Shown here one piece after another: positions 1 through 8,888 of a stretch of DNA of 53,196 bases. The stretch lies in NCBI GenBank assembly GCA_019135895.1, contig JAGVVH010000560.1:1-53196 (forward strand), read 5' to 3'. Below the pieces are notes generated by a model, which worked only from the letters and a program-made list of their open reading frames with translations, did no database searches and was not told where the DNA came from. The number at the start of each line of letters is the position of its first letter. The first letter of the stretch is position 1. A program made the translations under genes and the position numbers. Origin of the DNA: Bacteroidota bacterium. GTDB lineage: Bacteria > Bacteroidota > Bacteroidia > Bacteroidales > WCHB1-69.

Positions 1-440
1 TATGGGATCACCTATTTATTATGTCTAATTATCAGTTGGATGTAGATGCTCCTTTCCCAAAACCATCTCCTGTTAAAGGAGCCCCTATTTTTAGCGAAAC
101 TAATTATTTTAGAAGGAAGATTTCATATAGAACTTATGGACGTAATTTAGAAAACATTATTAAAACGGTTTCTTCATACCCTGAAGAGGTAAGAGCCGAA
201 ATGAGTAAGGTGCTGGCCAATCAATTAAAAAAAATGTATCTTTTATATAATAGGGATTCCGTTGAAGACAAGTTTATTATTCAGCAATTGAGAGAGATGT
301 CGGGAGGAAAATTGACCCTGCCTGATGATTTTGTGTTAGAATCTACCAAAGAGATTCTTCGACTTAATCAGATGGCACTCATTGCTTGCAAACCAGTTAA
401 TACTAAAAAATTAAAGAGAAAAAAGAAGAAAATTTTATAA
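1..440 (+). CDS. DUF4290 domain-containing protein (5' partial)
   Basis: This is the C-terminal part of a Bacteroidota-specific DUF4290 protein of unknown function. An internal Met codon lies at 21, but the same frame is open to the window edge and reads WDHLFI before it. That matches the family's conserved 'LWDHL.IM...LD.DYP' stretch, so the true start lies upstream of the window. The visible part holds the conserved YRTYGRNLE block and the 'NQLKKMYLLYNRDSVEDK' helix typical of the family. The C-terminus is strongly basic (KKLKRKKKKIL). The ABC transporter gene follows after 3 bases, so the two may be cotranscribed. Family assignment is from recognised conserved motifs; the function is unknown. 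Confidence 0.8.
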   Translation, partial: WDHLFIMSNYQLDVDAPFPKPSPVKGAPIFSETNYFRRKISYRTYGRNLENIIKTVSSYPEEVRAEMSKVLANQLKKMYLLYNRDSVEDKFIIQQLREMSGGKLTLPDDFVLESTKEILRLNQMALIACKPVNTKKLKRKKKKIL

Positions 441-443
441 AAG

Positions 444-1379
444 GTGAAGTTTGTTGAAATTCAAAACGTTACTAAGCGTTTTTCGAACCATTTAGCTTTA
501 AATAAGATATCCTTTTCGATTAATAAAGGGGTCGTTTTTGGTTTGCTAGGTCCTAATGGAGCCGGAAAAACTACTCTGATTAGAATTCTGAATCAGATAA
601 CAGCTCCGGACAGCGGAAATATTTTATTTGAAGGTCATCCTATTAAAAGGACTGATATTGAAAGAATTGGATATTTACCGGAAGAAAGAGGTCTTTATAA
701 AAAGATGAAAGTAGGGGAGCAGGCACTCTATCTTGCCCAACTAAAAGGCTTATCCAAAGAAGAAGCCATAAAAAGGCTACATTACTGGTTTAAAAAATTT
801 GAAATATCCTATTGGTGGGAACGCAAAGTTGAAGAACTTTCAAAAGGAATGCAGCAGAAAGTGCAGTTTATTACCACGATTATTCATCAACCTGAATTCC
901 TTATCTTTGATGAGCCTTTTAGTGGTTTTGATCCTATTAATGCCAATTTGATGAAAGAAGAGATACTGGAACTGAAGAAAAAAGGAGCGACCATCATTCT
1001 TTCAACTCACAATATGGCTTCAGTAGAAGAGATTTGTGATGATATTGTATTGATAAATAATGCAGAAATAATTTTGGATGGAAATCTTGCGGAGATTAAA
1101 ACAGCAAGCAAACTGAATCAATTCCAAGTTGAAGTGGGTGATATTGATAGTGATATTGTCAATTTATTACCGACAGAGTACGAAATCCTCGGTACTGAAA
1201 AAATGAATGGCTATACTTTATTTACCATGAAAATTTCACAAAATGCTACTCCAAACCAATTGCTTCAGTTTTTTATTGGTCATGCTTCTGTTCATTCTTT
1301 TAAAGAGATACTTCCTTCTATGAATGAGATTTTTATCGATAAAGTAAATTCTTATAACAAGTCTCATCAACATGAATAA
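444..1379 (+). CDS. ABC transporter ATP-binding protein, NatA-like
   Basis: ATPase subunit of an ABC exporter of the NatA/CcmA type. It hydrolyses ATP on the cytoplasmic face to drive the permease encoded next. Visible motifs are Walker A GPNGAGKT (residues 36-43), signature LSKGMQQ (132-138), Walker B FLIFDEP (152-158) and the switch histidine in STHN (His189). The C-terminal region of about 110 residues is the accessory domain found in the NatA/DUF4162 branch. The start is GTG at 444, 3 bases after the previous stop. The stop overlaps the permease start by 8 bases, which implies translational coupling. The substrate cannot be read from sequence; NatAB exports Na+ in Bacillus, but homologues in Bacteroidota are uncharacterised. 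Confidence 0.9.
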   Translation: MKFVEIQNVTKRFSNHLALNKISFSINKGVVFGLLGPNGAGKTTLIRILNQITAPDSGNILFEGHPIKRTDIERIGYLPEERGLYKKMKVGEQALYLAQLKGLSKEEAIKRLHYWFKKFEISYWWERKVEELSKGMQQKVQFITTIIHQPEFLIFDEPFSGFDPINANLMKEEILELKKKGATIILSTHNMASVEEICDDIVLINNAEIILDGNLAEIKTASKLNQFQVEVGDIDSDIVNLLPTEYEILGTEKMNGYTLFTMKISQNATPNQLLQFFIGHASVHSFKEILPSMNEIFIDKVNSYNKSHQHE

Positions 1380-2712
1380 AACATTACTCATCATTGCACG
1401 TGAATATTTGACACGTGTGAAAAAAAAGTCATTTATTGTAATGACTATTTTGGGTCCAATTCTTATGGCAGCCCTGATTATTGTTCCTGTCTATATTTCT
1501 AATAAGAATTTAAAAGAAGTTAAAATATTGGTGGTTGATGAGAATGAATTTTTTATCAACAATTTTACTGATACCAAAAAAGTTGTTTTTTCTTATCGTT
1601 CGGGTGATATTGAAAAATTTAAGAAAGATTGTCTCGTATCAGGGCAGTATGATGCTATTCTTCATATTTTGGAAGGAACTCAGTCGCTGAAATCTAATCT
1701 GTATTTTTTTGAAGAACCTCCGATGAACTTGAGGTCTAATATTGAAAGTCAAATGGATAAGCTGCTTTTTGACAAAGTACTTAAGGACTCCTTTAATATT
1801 GACCCGGCCAAATTTGAAATTATCAAGAATACTACCCGTTCTTCCATTGCTATGATTCAGACTGATGAAACCGGAGCGGAAAAGAAAAATTTTACCGAAC
1901 TCAACCGCATAATCGGAATGATATGTGGATTTGCAATATACATTTTCATCTTTATGTTTGCTTCTCAGGTTCTTCGCAGTGTGTTGGAAGAAAAGACCAG
2001 CCGTATTGTGGAGGTCCTAATATCTTCGGTAAAGCCCGTTCAGCTGATGATGGGGAAAATCGTCGGGGTTGCTTTGGTGGGGCTTACTCAGTTTGCTTTA
2101 TGGGTAGTGTTGACATTAGTTATTGTTCTGGGCGTTCAGATAACTAATCCTGGTTTTTTCAATAAAGAACAGATTGCCATGGAAATGCCTATTTCTCCGG
2201 ATGGCACTTCTGAATTTATGCCCACGGCAGATGAAATTGAAAGTTATCAGGATAATCAAGGTATAATGGAAATGATTAATGCCTTTTATGATATTTCTTT
2301 TACCCAGATTATATTGTCATTTTTGTTTTATTTTCTATTTGGCTATTTGGTATATGCAGCCCTTTTTGCTGCTGTGGGTTCTGCAGTGGACAATGAAGCA
2401 GACTCCGGACAGTTCACTATGCCCGTTACCATCCCGCTGATATTGACGATGGTCTTAATAATGCCTATGGCCGAAGATCCAAACGGTGCTTTGGCCTGGT
2501 GGATGTCCATGATCCCGCTTACCTCACCTGTAGCCATGCTTATTCGATTGCCATCAGGCGTTCCGGCATGGGAACTGATGCTTTCAATGGGAATATTACT
2601 TTTGTTTTTCTATTTCTGCGTATGGTTTGCAGCCAAAATATACAGAACAGGTATCCTTATGTATGGTAAAAAACCAAGCTATAAGGAATTATGGAAATGG
2701 ATCCGATATTAA
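1372..2712 (+). CDS. ABC transporter permease, NatB/ABC-2 type
   Basis: Membrane subunit of the exporter formed with the ATPase encoded just upstream. The N-terminal basic stretch (REYLTRVKKKSF) precedes a first membrane helix at about residues 22-42. A large extracytoplasmic domain runs to about residue 180. Five or more membrane helices follow, carrying the ABC-2 hallmark region around 'LRSVLEEKTSRIVEVLISS'. This layout (one helix, big outside loop, C-terminal helix bundle) is that of NatB and related ABC-2 permeases. It overlaps the ATPase gene by 8 bases. Its TAA stop overlaps the stop of the convergent gene on the other strand (2709-2712). Confidence 0.9.
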   Translation: MNKTLLIIAREYLTRVKKKSFIVMTILGPILMAALIIVPVYISNKNLKEVKILVVDENEFFINNFTDTKKVVFSYRSGDIEKFKKDCLVSGQYDAILHILEGTQSLKSNLYFFEEPPMNLRSNIESQMDKLLFDKVLKDSFNIDPAKFEIIKNTTRSSIAMIQTDETGAEKKNFTELNRIIGMICGFAIYIFIFMFASQVLRSVLEEKTSRIVEVLISSVKPVQLMMGKIVGVALVGLTQFALWVVLTLVIVLGVQITNPGFFNKEQIAMEMPISPDGTSEFMPTADEIESYQDNQGIMEMINAFYDISFTQIILSFLFYFLFGYLVYAALFAAVGSAVDNEADSGQFTMPVTIPLILTMVLIMPMAEDPNGALAWWMSMIPLTSPVAMLIRLPSGVPAWELMLSMGILLLFFYFCVWFAAKIYRTGILMYGKKPSYKELWKWIRY

Positions 2713-3185
2713 TAGTTTGATTTAATTGTGTCGGGGTCAATGGTCAATATTCGCCATTTACTGCGATCTTCTATATCTTTTTTCTTAAAGATCTTTTCAT
2801 TTTCTTTGCGAACATTTTCTTTCACATTAGTTGTTTGACTGTCACTAGAGTGCTTAACCATTTCTGCTGGGTTATTTTGTTCATTACTATATAAAGCAGC
2901 AGAATCAAGAACTTCAAGAGGCTTTGGTAGAGATGAATCGCAGGGATTCGAAACTTCTTTAACAATCAATGAATCAGGGACCTCCTGATTAGAATTGCTT
3001 TTTATTCCGAAATATAAAGATACTCCAATTAATCCTGCACCTGCAACAGAAAACAAGGCAATTCGCAGACCTGATACAGAACTTTTGATTCCCGCTTTCA
3101 ATGCAAATCTCTTCCAGTATGCCTCTTTGAAAGGATAATGAACAGATTCCGTTTTCTCTTTAAATAACTGATCAAAATTTGTCAT
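2709..3185 (-). CDS. putative anti-sigma factor (single-pass membrane protein)
   Basis: A 158-residue protein with a cytoplasmic N-terminal segment, one membrane helix at about residues 41-60 (LRIALFSVAGAGLIGVSLYF) and a hydrophilic, Ser/Asn/Lys-rich periplasmic tail. It lies 36 bases downstream of the ECF sigma factor gene on the same strand. The N-terminal pattern 'FDQLFKEK...PFKEAYWKRF' resembles the sigma-binding end of Bacteroidota anti-sigma factors. I infer that it holds the sigma factor at the membrane until a signal arrives. No zinc-binding ASD motif (HxxxCxxC) is present, so the call rests on position, topology and a loose N-terminal resemblance. Its stop overlaps that of the convergent ABC permease gene. 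Confidence 0.55.
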   Translation of the reverse strand: MTNFDQLFKEKTESVHYPFKEAYWKRFALKAGIKSSVSGLRIALFSVAGAGLIGVSLYFGIKSNSNQEVPDSLIVKEVSNPCDSSLPKPLEVLDSAALYSNEQNNPAEMVKHSSDSQTTNVKENVRKENEKIFKKKDIEDRSKWRILTIDPDTIKSNY

Positions 3186-3221
3186 ATACTAGTCTGTTTC
3201 TTCAATCTTATATATTCACTT

Positions 3222-3788
3222 TTATTCGTTTCTCATGGCAAGAATCTCTTTTTTCAATTTTGTTCTTGCGAAGTTGAGATGCCAGTGTGAGGTTCCCTCT
3301 TTTATATTGAGCATTTGAGAAATCTCCGTATGCGAGTAATTCTCAAAAACATAAAGATTGAAAACATTTTTGCTCATTGGCGGTAGTTGTTGGATAAGCT
3401 GCATCAGCTCATCTCCTGACATTTTGCTTAAAGCCGTGTTCTCATCAAAACTTTCAATCTCCATTTCCGGCACACTATTGAACTGAACAGTATCCACCAA
3501 AGTTTTATATTTTCTTTGATAGTCAAGTGCCGCATTAGCCATCACACGTTTCATCCATGCTTCGAAAGAACCTCTGTTTTCATATTTGTCAAGGTTTGAA
3601 AAAATCTTTAAAAACCCCTCATTGAGCATATCCTGAGCTTCATCATAGTTGGTTGCATAGCGCATGCAAACATTGAACATCAAGCTATAGTAACTTTTAA
3701 ACAACTTATGTTGGGCAGCACTTTTATTAGCAATACAATCCGCTATGAGTTCACTGATTAGTTTGTTATCGTTGCCTTGAATGTTCAT
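3222..3788 (-). CDS. ECF-type RNA polymerase sigma-70 factor
   Basis: A 188-residue extracytoplasmic-function sigma factor that directs RNA polymerase to a specific promoter set. Region 2 is visible at about residues 25-95, with the core-binding and -10-binding block 'ATNYDEAQDMLNEGFLKIF' and the later 'FEAWMKRVMANAALDYQRK'. Region 4 at about 125-182 has the helix-turn-helix 'YSHTEISQMLNIKEGTSHWHL'. It lies between lptD (48 bases upstream) and the probable anti-sigma gene (36 bases downstream) on the same strand. This order suggests transcription with lptD and a role in envelope homeostasis, which is inference. No -7 element was found in the 48-base gap. Confidence 0.9.
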   Translation of the reverse strand: MNIQGNDNKLISELIADCIANKSAAQHKLFKSYYSLMFNVCMRYATNYDEAQDMLNEGFLKIFSNLDKYENRGSFEAWMKRVMANAALDYQRKYKTLVDTVQFNSVPEMEIESFDENTALSKMSGDELMQLIQQLPPMSKNVFNLYVFENYSHTEISQMLNIKEGTSHWHLNFARTKLKKEILAMRNE

Positions 3789-3836
3789 TTTATAAACGTA
3801 ATTTTTTAAAAGAATCTTGGGTGTTAAGTTCTTTTT

Positions 3837-6530
3837 TTAGTAATTATCTCTAAAGTCACGTTTCATATTAAATTTAAGATCCTGAAGCACAGCTGCTTTA
3901 ACATTGATGGTAAAACTCCATCCTTTTCTTGTCCCGAAAGGAATCCAATTAAATCGCATCTCCCAACAGTGTAAATCCCGATAGATGTCAAGCGAGGTAT
4001 AGGAGAGATCTTTCTGAGTAAAATCGTACCCTGATGTAAATCCAACTTTCCACTTCTTGGTGATGTTTATATCCCCACTGACATTAAACGTCTGAATGAT
4101 GTTATTCGTATATTTGTCCTTGGAAACGCCAAGATAATAGTAGTAGTTGTCGCCGGTTGCATAGGCAAAAGTGTAATTAAGAGTGATAGACCAGGGATTG
4201 CTAAAGTCAGGACGACGATTTGGCATTCCAAGAGTATTTTCGGTAAATACTGTCCCTTGATCATCAGGGACTTCATTAGCAGGTTTATCTTTAGATTTTC
4301 CTTTAAAAAGGTTTTGGTCTAAAGTCCAGTTCAATCCTATGCTGATATCCGAAGATGACAAACGGTAAAGCCTTTTATTGACTTTCAACTCTGTCTGATT
4401 GATTCGTCTGCCATTGGGGCCAATAACATAAGGGTCGAAAGCAAGGTTGAAAGTAATGTAAAGCTGTCTGAATAAGGTGCTTCTTCCCGAAATAGTAAGA
4501 GGCGCCCATCGGAGAGAGTCTGCAGCAAAATTATAATATGTCGAGATATTGAGATTATCGAAAATTACGATCTTTTTAGTTCCGGTGATGGTATCTTTTC
4601 TGGAACGTATTTTGATTTCGACATTGTTTCCGATACTGATTTTAGCATTTGCCTGAGTGTTTGAGGATACTCCTCCGAAAATGGAGTTGTCAAAATAAGA
4701 ATAGGTGATTTCTTCTCCGGTTATGGTATTGAAATAGGTTCCGAAACTTTTTTTACTCAGGTTTGGGGAATAGGTGAAACTAAGATTGGGTGTCATTACG
4801 TGCCGCAAGGCTTTGAGTCCACCTTTTTTAAATTGATACATAAAATAGACCTTAGTGTTTAATGAGGTACTCATGCTAAGGTCATGAAGAGCATAGAAAT
4901 TTCTTTTAAATACTTCGTTAACCGTTCCGGTTACTTCTCCTAAAGTGTCGGTAGAAGTTGTAAAAATTTTTTCTGTTGACTGTAGGTACCATTTTTCAGT
5001 AAGGGTTACAGAGGTATTCCAATTTATAAGTTTGGCAATTTTGATGGGGATATTTAAGGGAATCGTATGTCTCATGCCTAATTGCAGATTTCCCCAAGTT
5101 TCAGGCAATAGCAACAAAGAGTCGTAGGTTGCAATCTGATTCATAAACTGAGAAGTCCATTTCATGGAAATGTTGTCATACCATTTTAAAGAACCGCTCT
5201 TATCTTTTTTTCTGAATGGATAAAACTGATTGACAGACATACTCAGGTCGGGGAGTGCCAAATTAACAATTCCGGTTTGAGTGTTCTGAGAGTACGAAAC
5301 AGAAGCATCCAAGAAGAAAATCCCCTTTGCATTAGTCGAAAAATTGAGTTTGGATGTATATTGATTAGATAAATAGTCATTTACACTTGAGGGATTGTAG
5401 GTGTTAAAAGTTCTGCTGACAATATCAATATGGGCAGAAAAACGTGTTGTGGGATGCGATTTGGCATCTTGCTGATGGTCCCAGTAAAATTTGAAGTCGT
5501 TGGTGTGATAGAATGACTCAGTGTGACGTTCTCCGAAGTAGTTCTGTGCAAAACTTAGATTAACAGTCCCTTTGCATTTGTAGCGGAAGACATAATTTGA
5601 CCTTACCTTGGCAGCCCAACTACCCCGAGTATAAATATCTCCCACCAAAGTTAAATCAAAATTATCGCTGATGCCAAAATAGAACCCTCCGTTTTCGAAA
5701 TAAAAACCACGGTTGGAGGATTCCCCGATTGTGGGCATTACAAAGCCCGATTTACGTCCTTTTTCCAATGGAAAAAAACCGAAAGGAATCGCTAAAACTG
5801 TTGGGACTCCATCAAAACTGAGCCATGCCGGTCCTGTAACGATTTTATCATTAGGTAACACCTTTGCCTTAGAGAAAGCAATATCAAAGTGTGGCTGTTC
5901 CAATTCACAAGTGGTATATTTTCCTTTCTTGATAAAAGTAGTATTGTCTTGTAACTTCTTAACCTGTTCTCCATGAATATATCCCTCACCCTCAGTGGTA
6001 ATCACATCGGTAATCTTTCCTTTTTTGGTAGTAAAATTATATCTCATTTCATGAGCACGGTAGGAAGCCCCTCCTTGTTTAAATACCGGATGTCCCGTAA
6101 TGATTCCCTCATCATCTGAGATTCCACTTGCATATAATTCATTATTAGAAAAATCAATCTCTATGTAATCTGCCTGTAATTCCATATCCTCATAATAGAC
6201 AACCGCATTTTTATAAAGGTAGGCTTTACGCCTCTTGATATCCATCCTGATAGAGTCCACTGCGTTGTAGGTAACTGAATTGGTAATTGCATTGGGGGAT
6301 GCTTTTTTTGCAGAAATTGGAGATAATTTGACAGAATCAAGCTTTGAAGAGTCTCCATTTTGTGATGGTTGAATTGATGTTAAGGAATCAATCCGAATAA
6401 GAATTGCGGAATTATCAATTGTCGTATCAACCTCCTGAGCCCTTAGAGAAAAGGATAAAAGACTGACTATAAAAAATATAGAGTACCTAAATAAATATGA
6501 ACAATCGAATAGGAATAATTTTTTTCTCAA
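3837..6530 (-). CDS. lptD: LPS assembly outer-membrane protein LptD
   Basis: An 897-residue outer-membrane beta-barrel that inserts LPS (or lipooligosaccharide) into the outer leaflet, working with LptE. Order of parts: a signal peptide (residues about 10-31, ending SLRAQ); an OstA/LptA-like jelly-roll domain at about 90-220, with the typical 'AYLYKNAVVYYEDMELQADY' and 'NNELYASG' strands; then a long C-terminal barrel with alternating aromatic strands to a final 'FNMKRDFRDNY'. The start is TTG at 6530, chosen because it gives a clean signal peptide and no ATG lies nearby. A -7 element on this strand at 6587-6580 fits this start. The gene is divergent from the amidase and probably leads the operon with the ECF sigma pair. 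Confidence 0.85.
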   Translation of the reverse strand: MRKKLFLFDCSYLFRYSIFFIVSLLSFSLRAQEVDTTIDNSAILIRIDSLTSIQPSQNGDSSKLDSVKLSPISAKKASPNAITNSVTYNAVDSIRMDIKRRKAYLYKNAVVYYEDMELQADYIEIDFSNNELYASGISDDEGIITGHPVFKQGGASYRAHEMRYNFTTKKGKITDVITTEGEGYIHGEQVKKLQDNTTFIKKGKYTTCELEQPHFDIAFSKAKVLPNDKIVTGPAWLSFDGVPTVLAIPFGFFPLEKGRKSGFVMPTIGESSNRGFYFENGGFYFGISDNFDLTLVGDIYTRGSWAAKVRSNYVFRYKCKGTVNLSFAQNYFGERHTESFYHTNDFKFYWDHQQDAKSHPTTRFSAHIDIVSRTFNTYNPSSVNDYLSNQYTSKLNFSTNAKGIFFLDASVSYSQNTQTGIVNLALPDLSMSVNQFYPFRKKDKSGSLKWYDNISMKWTSQFMNQIATYDSLLLLPETWGNLQLGMRHTIPLNIPIKIAKLINWNTSVTLTEKWYLQSTEKIFTTSTDTLGEVTGTVNEVFKRNFYALHDLSMSTSLNTKVYFMYQFKKGGLKALRHVMTPNLSFTYSPNLSKKSFGTYFNTITGEEITYSYFDNSIFGGVSSNTQANAKISIGNNVEIKIRSRKDTITGTKKIVIFDNLNISTYYNFAADSLRWAPLTISGRSTLFRQLYITFNLAFDPYVIGPNGRRINQTELKVNKRLYRLSSSDISIGLNWTLDQNLFKGKSKDKPANEVPDDQGTVFTENTLGMPNRRPDFSNPWSITLNYTFAYATGDNYYYYLGVSKDKYTNNIIQTFNVSGDINITKKWKVGFTSGYDFTQKDLSYTSLDIYRDLHCWEMRFNWIPFGTRKGWSFTINVKAAVLQDLKFNMKRDFRDNY

Positions 6531-6556
6531 GCTGCTCGTTATTTTTTTTATTAAGG

Positions 6557-6564
6557 TATTTTTG
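6557..6564 (+). promoter_or_regulatory. -7 promoter element for the amidase gene
   Basis: TATTTTTG matches the Bacteroidota -7 consensus TAnnTTTG, 41 bases before the amidase ATG at 6606. It faces the lptD element at 6580-6587. Confidence 0.5.
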
Positions 6565-6579
6565 TAAAATTAAAAGTTC

Positions 6580-6587
6580 CAAAAATA
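6580..6587 (-). promoter_or_regulatory. lptD: -7 promoter element for lptD
   Basis: On the minus strand this reads TATTTTTG (TAnnTTTG), 49 bases before the lptD TTG start. Its predicted start point falls within a few bases of that of the opposing amidase promoter. Confidence 0.5.
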
Positions 6588-6605
6588 GTCAAAAGTTTTC
6601 AAGTT

Positions 6606-7784
6606 ATGAACATAAAAACGATCCTTTTATTATTTGTGTTATTAACTTTTTTTAACTTAGCAACTTATTCTCAGCAAGGAGAGAAAGTTGCAAAAGTAGT
6701 TATTGATGCCGGTCATGGGGGAGAGGATTCAGGATGTTTGGGTAAGAAAAGTAAAGAAAAAAATGTTAATCTTACAGTGGCACTCAAGCTTGGAAAACTC
6801 ATTACGGAGAATTATGAAGATGTAAAAGTAATCTATACCAGAAAAACAGATGTTTTTGTTGAGTTATACAGGCGAGCTCAGATTGCTAATGATAACCATG
6901 CTGATCTTTTTATTTCTATTCATTGTAATGCTGCTGAAAACAAAAGTGCTCACGGTATTGAAACTTATGTGATGGGACTTCACAAAACTGAAGCTAATCT
7001 TGCAGTTGCAAAAAAAGAAAATGCAGCAATTCTACTGGAAAAGAATTTTGAAAATAACTATGAAGGGTTTAATCCGAATTCTCCGGAGGCAGATGTTATC
7101 TTTTCATTGTTTTCTTCTGCCTATTTGAAAAATTCGGTATATGTTGCCTCAAAAATTCAAAGAAATTTATTACAAAGTACAGGACTTAACGACAGGAATG
7201 TTTTGCAGGCCGGTTTTTGGGTCTTATATAAAGTTGCAATGCCTAGTGTGCTGATTGAATTGGGCTTTTTGTCAAATGCAAAAGAAGAACTTTTTTTGAT
7301 TCAAGATGATGGGCAAGATATTATGGCCACTTCTATTTATAATGCTTTTGTGGATTATAAGAATTATATGGAAGGAACTCAAAAAAATGGCTTGCCCATT
7401 AAAAAATTTGTACCTGAAACAAGTCCCGAAATTAATGGAAAAGATTCTCTCTCAAATAATGGAAATCTAAAAGAAAAAGATATTGCTGCAAATGCTTCTG
7501 AAAATAGTTCTATTGATTCAATGCAGGTTAAATTCAGAGTGCAATTTTTGGCAACCCCGGAAAACCTTTCACTTAAAAATGCAGATTTTAAAAATATTCC
7601 CTGTGTGAAAAAGTTTTATGAAAATAAGCTTTGGAAATATACTTCAGGGGATGAAGTTGACTTCGAAAGTATTAAAAAGATTCTGCTTGAAGTTAAAAAA
7701 TATTTTCCGGATGCTTTTGTTGTTGCATTTCATAATGAACAAAAAATTTCCGTTACTGAAGCACAAAAATTGATAAAAAAATAA
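6606..7784 (+). CDS. N-acetylmuramoyl-L-alanine amidase (Amidase_3) with SPOR-like tail
   Basis: A periplasmic zinc hydrolase that cuts the amide bond between MurNAc and the stem peptide, typically during daughter-cell separation. A signal peptide (residues 1-23, ending ATYSQQ) precedes the Amidase_3 domain (about 28-255). The four expected catalytic and zinc-binding residues are visible: His37 in IDAGHGGED, Glu51 in KEKNVNL, His106 in SIHCNAA and Glu218 in LIELGFLS. After a low-complexity linker, residues about 308-392 form a SPOR-like domain (FRVQFLAT...LWKYTSGD...AFVVAF), which in related proteins binds denuded septal glycan. Divergent from lptD; the MCE gene follows. Confidence 0.92.
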   Translation: MNIKTILLLFVLLTFFNLATYSQQGEKVAKVVIDAGHGGEDSGCLGKKSKEKNVNLTVALKLGKLITENYEDVKVIYTRKTDVFVELYRRAQIANDNHADLFISIHCNAAENKSAHGIETYVMGLHKTEANLAVAKKENAAILLEKNFENNYEGFNPNSPEADVIFSLFSSAYLKNSVYVASKIQRNLLQSTGLNDRNVLQAGFWVLYKVAMPSVLIELGFLSNAKEELFLIQDDGQDIMATSIYNAFVDYKNYMEGTQKNGLPIKKFVPETSPEINGKDSLSNNGNLKEKDIAANASENSSIDSMQVKFRVQFLATPENLSLKNADFKNIPCVKKFYENKLWKYTSGDEVDFESIKKILLEVKKYFPDAFVVAFHNEQKISVTEAQKLIKK

Positions 7785-7792
7785 TATCTTTG
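7785..7792 (+). promoter_or_regulatory. -7 promoter element for the MCE gene
   Basis: TATCTTTG followed by CAC lies immediately after the amidase stop codon (7782-7784) and 69 bases before the MCE start. No convincing TTTG at the -33 spacing was seen. Confidence 0.55.
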
Positions 7793-7861
7793 CACTTCGT
7801 AATAAACCACAATTAAATCATTATAAAGGTTTAATTACTTTTAACTTAATGTCTTTATCAA

Positions 7862-8827
7862 ATGAATAATAAAGCTTCCAAGAATAGCAATGCGGAAAAG
7901 GATATAAAAAAGAGTCGCGTTGCACTGTTTTGTATTGCTGCTATACTGATTTTTTATATTGGTGCAAATTTTTTAAAAGGGCTCGACCTTTTTAGTAAAA
8001 AAACCTACTATTATGCTGTTTTTGATAATGTGGGAGGATTGCTGGCAGGGAATCCGGTTTTTGTTAACGGTTATAAAATAGGAAAAGTTACCGATGTTAA
8101 AATGGTGAGTGATAACCCTGTTAAAATTTGTACAGAGATGTTAATTATGGAAGATATTGATATCCCGGAAGATTCAAAATTTGTGGTTGCTCCTAAAGAT
8201 CTTCTCGGAGGAAATATCATGAACCTGATGATGGGAACTTCCAGCCGATTTGCAAAAAATGGAGATACTTTGGCTTGTGATGTTATACAACCTTTATCTG
8301 CCGGTATCGATGATATGAAATTTAAAATCAATAATATTCTCTCTTCTGTTGATACTATTGGCTTGTCTCTTAAAAATGTGTTGAAAGATGATGATGGGGC
8401 TAAAAACTTGGCACAAACACTCAAAAATATTGAGCAAATTACGGGTAATCTTGATAGAATGATTGCGCAAAATGAAGCTAAAGTGGGGCGTTTGGTCACA
8501 GACCTGACAACCTTCAGCAATACACTTAAATCAGCATCTCCTGAATTGAAAAATGTGATTTCAAATTTTAATGCGATTTCAGATACTCTTGCAAAAGCAA
8601 ATATAGCAGGAGTTATTTATAATGCCAATAAAACAATATCTGACATTGATATAATGGTGAGAAAAGTTAATGATGGGAAAGGTGATATCGGTCAACTAAT
8701 GAATAACGATACTTTATATAAAAACCTGGAAGCTGCAACTAACAATCTTAATTTGCTTCTTAAGGATATTAAGCAAAATCCGGGAAGATATGTTCAGGTG
8801 AGTGTTTTTGGAAAGAAAGATAAATAA
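7862..8827 (+). CDS. MCE/MlaD family phospholipid-transport protein
   Basis: A 321-residue inner-membrane-anchored periplasmic protein of the MlaD/MCE family. These are substrate-binding parts of systems that move phospholipids between inner and outer membranes. A short charged N-terminus is followed by one membrane helix (about residues 20-38). The MCE domain spans about 46-125, with the typical 'FDNVGGLLAGNPVFVNGYKIGKV' strand pattern and 'LLGGNIMNL'. The remaining 190 residues are a helical coiled-coil tail with repeated Asn/Leu heptads, which in homologues helps build a periplasmic ring or tube. No permease or ATPase partner lies beside it. The amidase-MCE order is, to my knowledge, common in Bacteroidota. 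Confidence 0.88.
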   Translation: MNNKASKNSNAEKDIKKSRVALFCIAAILIFYIGANFLKGLDLFSKKTYYYAVFDNVGGLLAGNPVFVNGYKIGKVTDVKMVSDNPVKICTEMLIMEDIDIPEDSKFVVAPKDLLGGNIMNLMMGTSSRFAKNGDTLACDVIQPLSAGIDDMKFKINNILSSVDTIGLSLKNVLKDDDGAKNLAQTLKNIEQITGNLDRMIAQNEAKVGRLVTDLTTFSNTLKSASPELKNVISNFNAISDTLAKANIAGVIYNANKTISDIDIMVRKVNDGKGDIGQLMNNDTLYKNLEAATNNLNLLLKDIKQNPGRYVQVSVFGKKDK

Positions 8828-8888
8828 TAAATAAAAAATATTTTTTCGGCTTATATAATAGATTTTGTCGAAAATATGATAATCTGTA

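Noticed and set aside
8071..8520. 149-residue open frame on the minus strand
   Set aside because: It lies fully inside the MCE gene on the other strand. Its composition is that of a codon shadow and it has no promoter.
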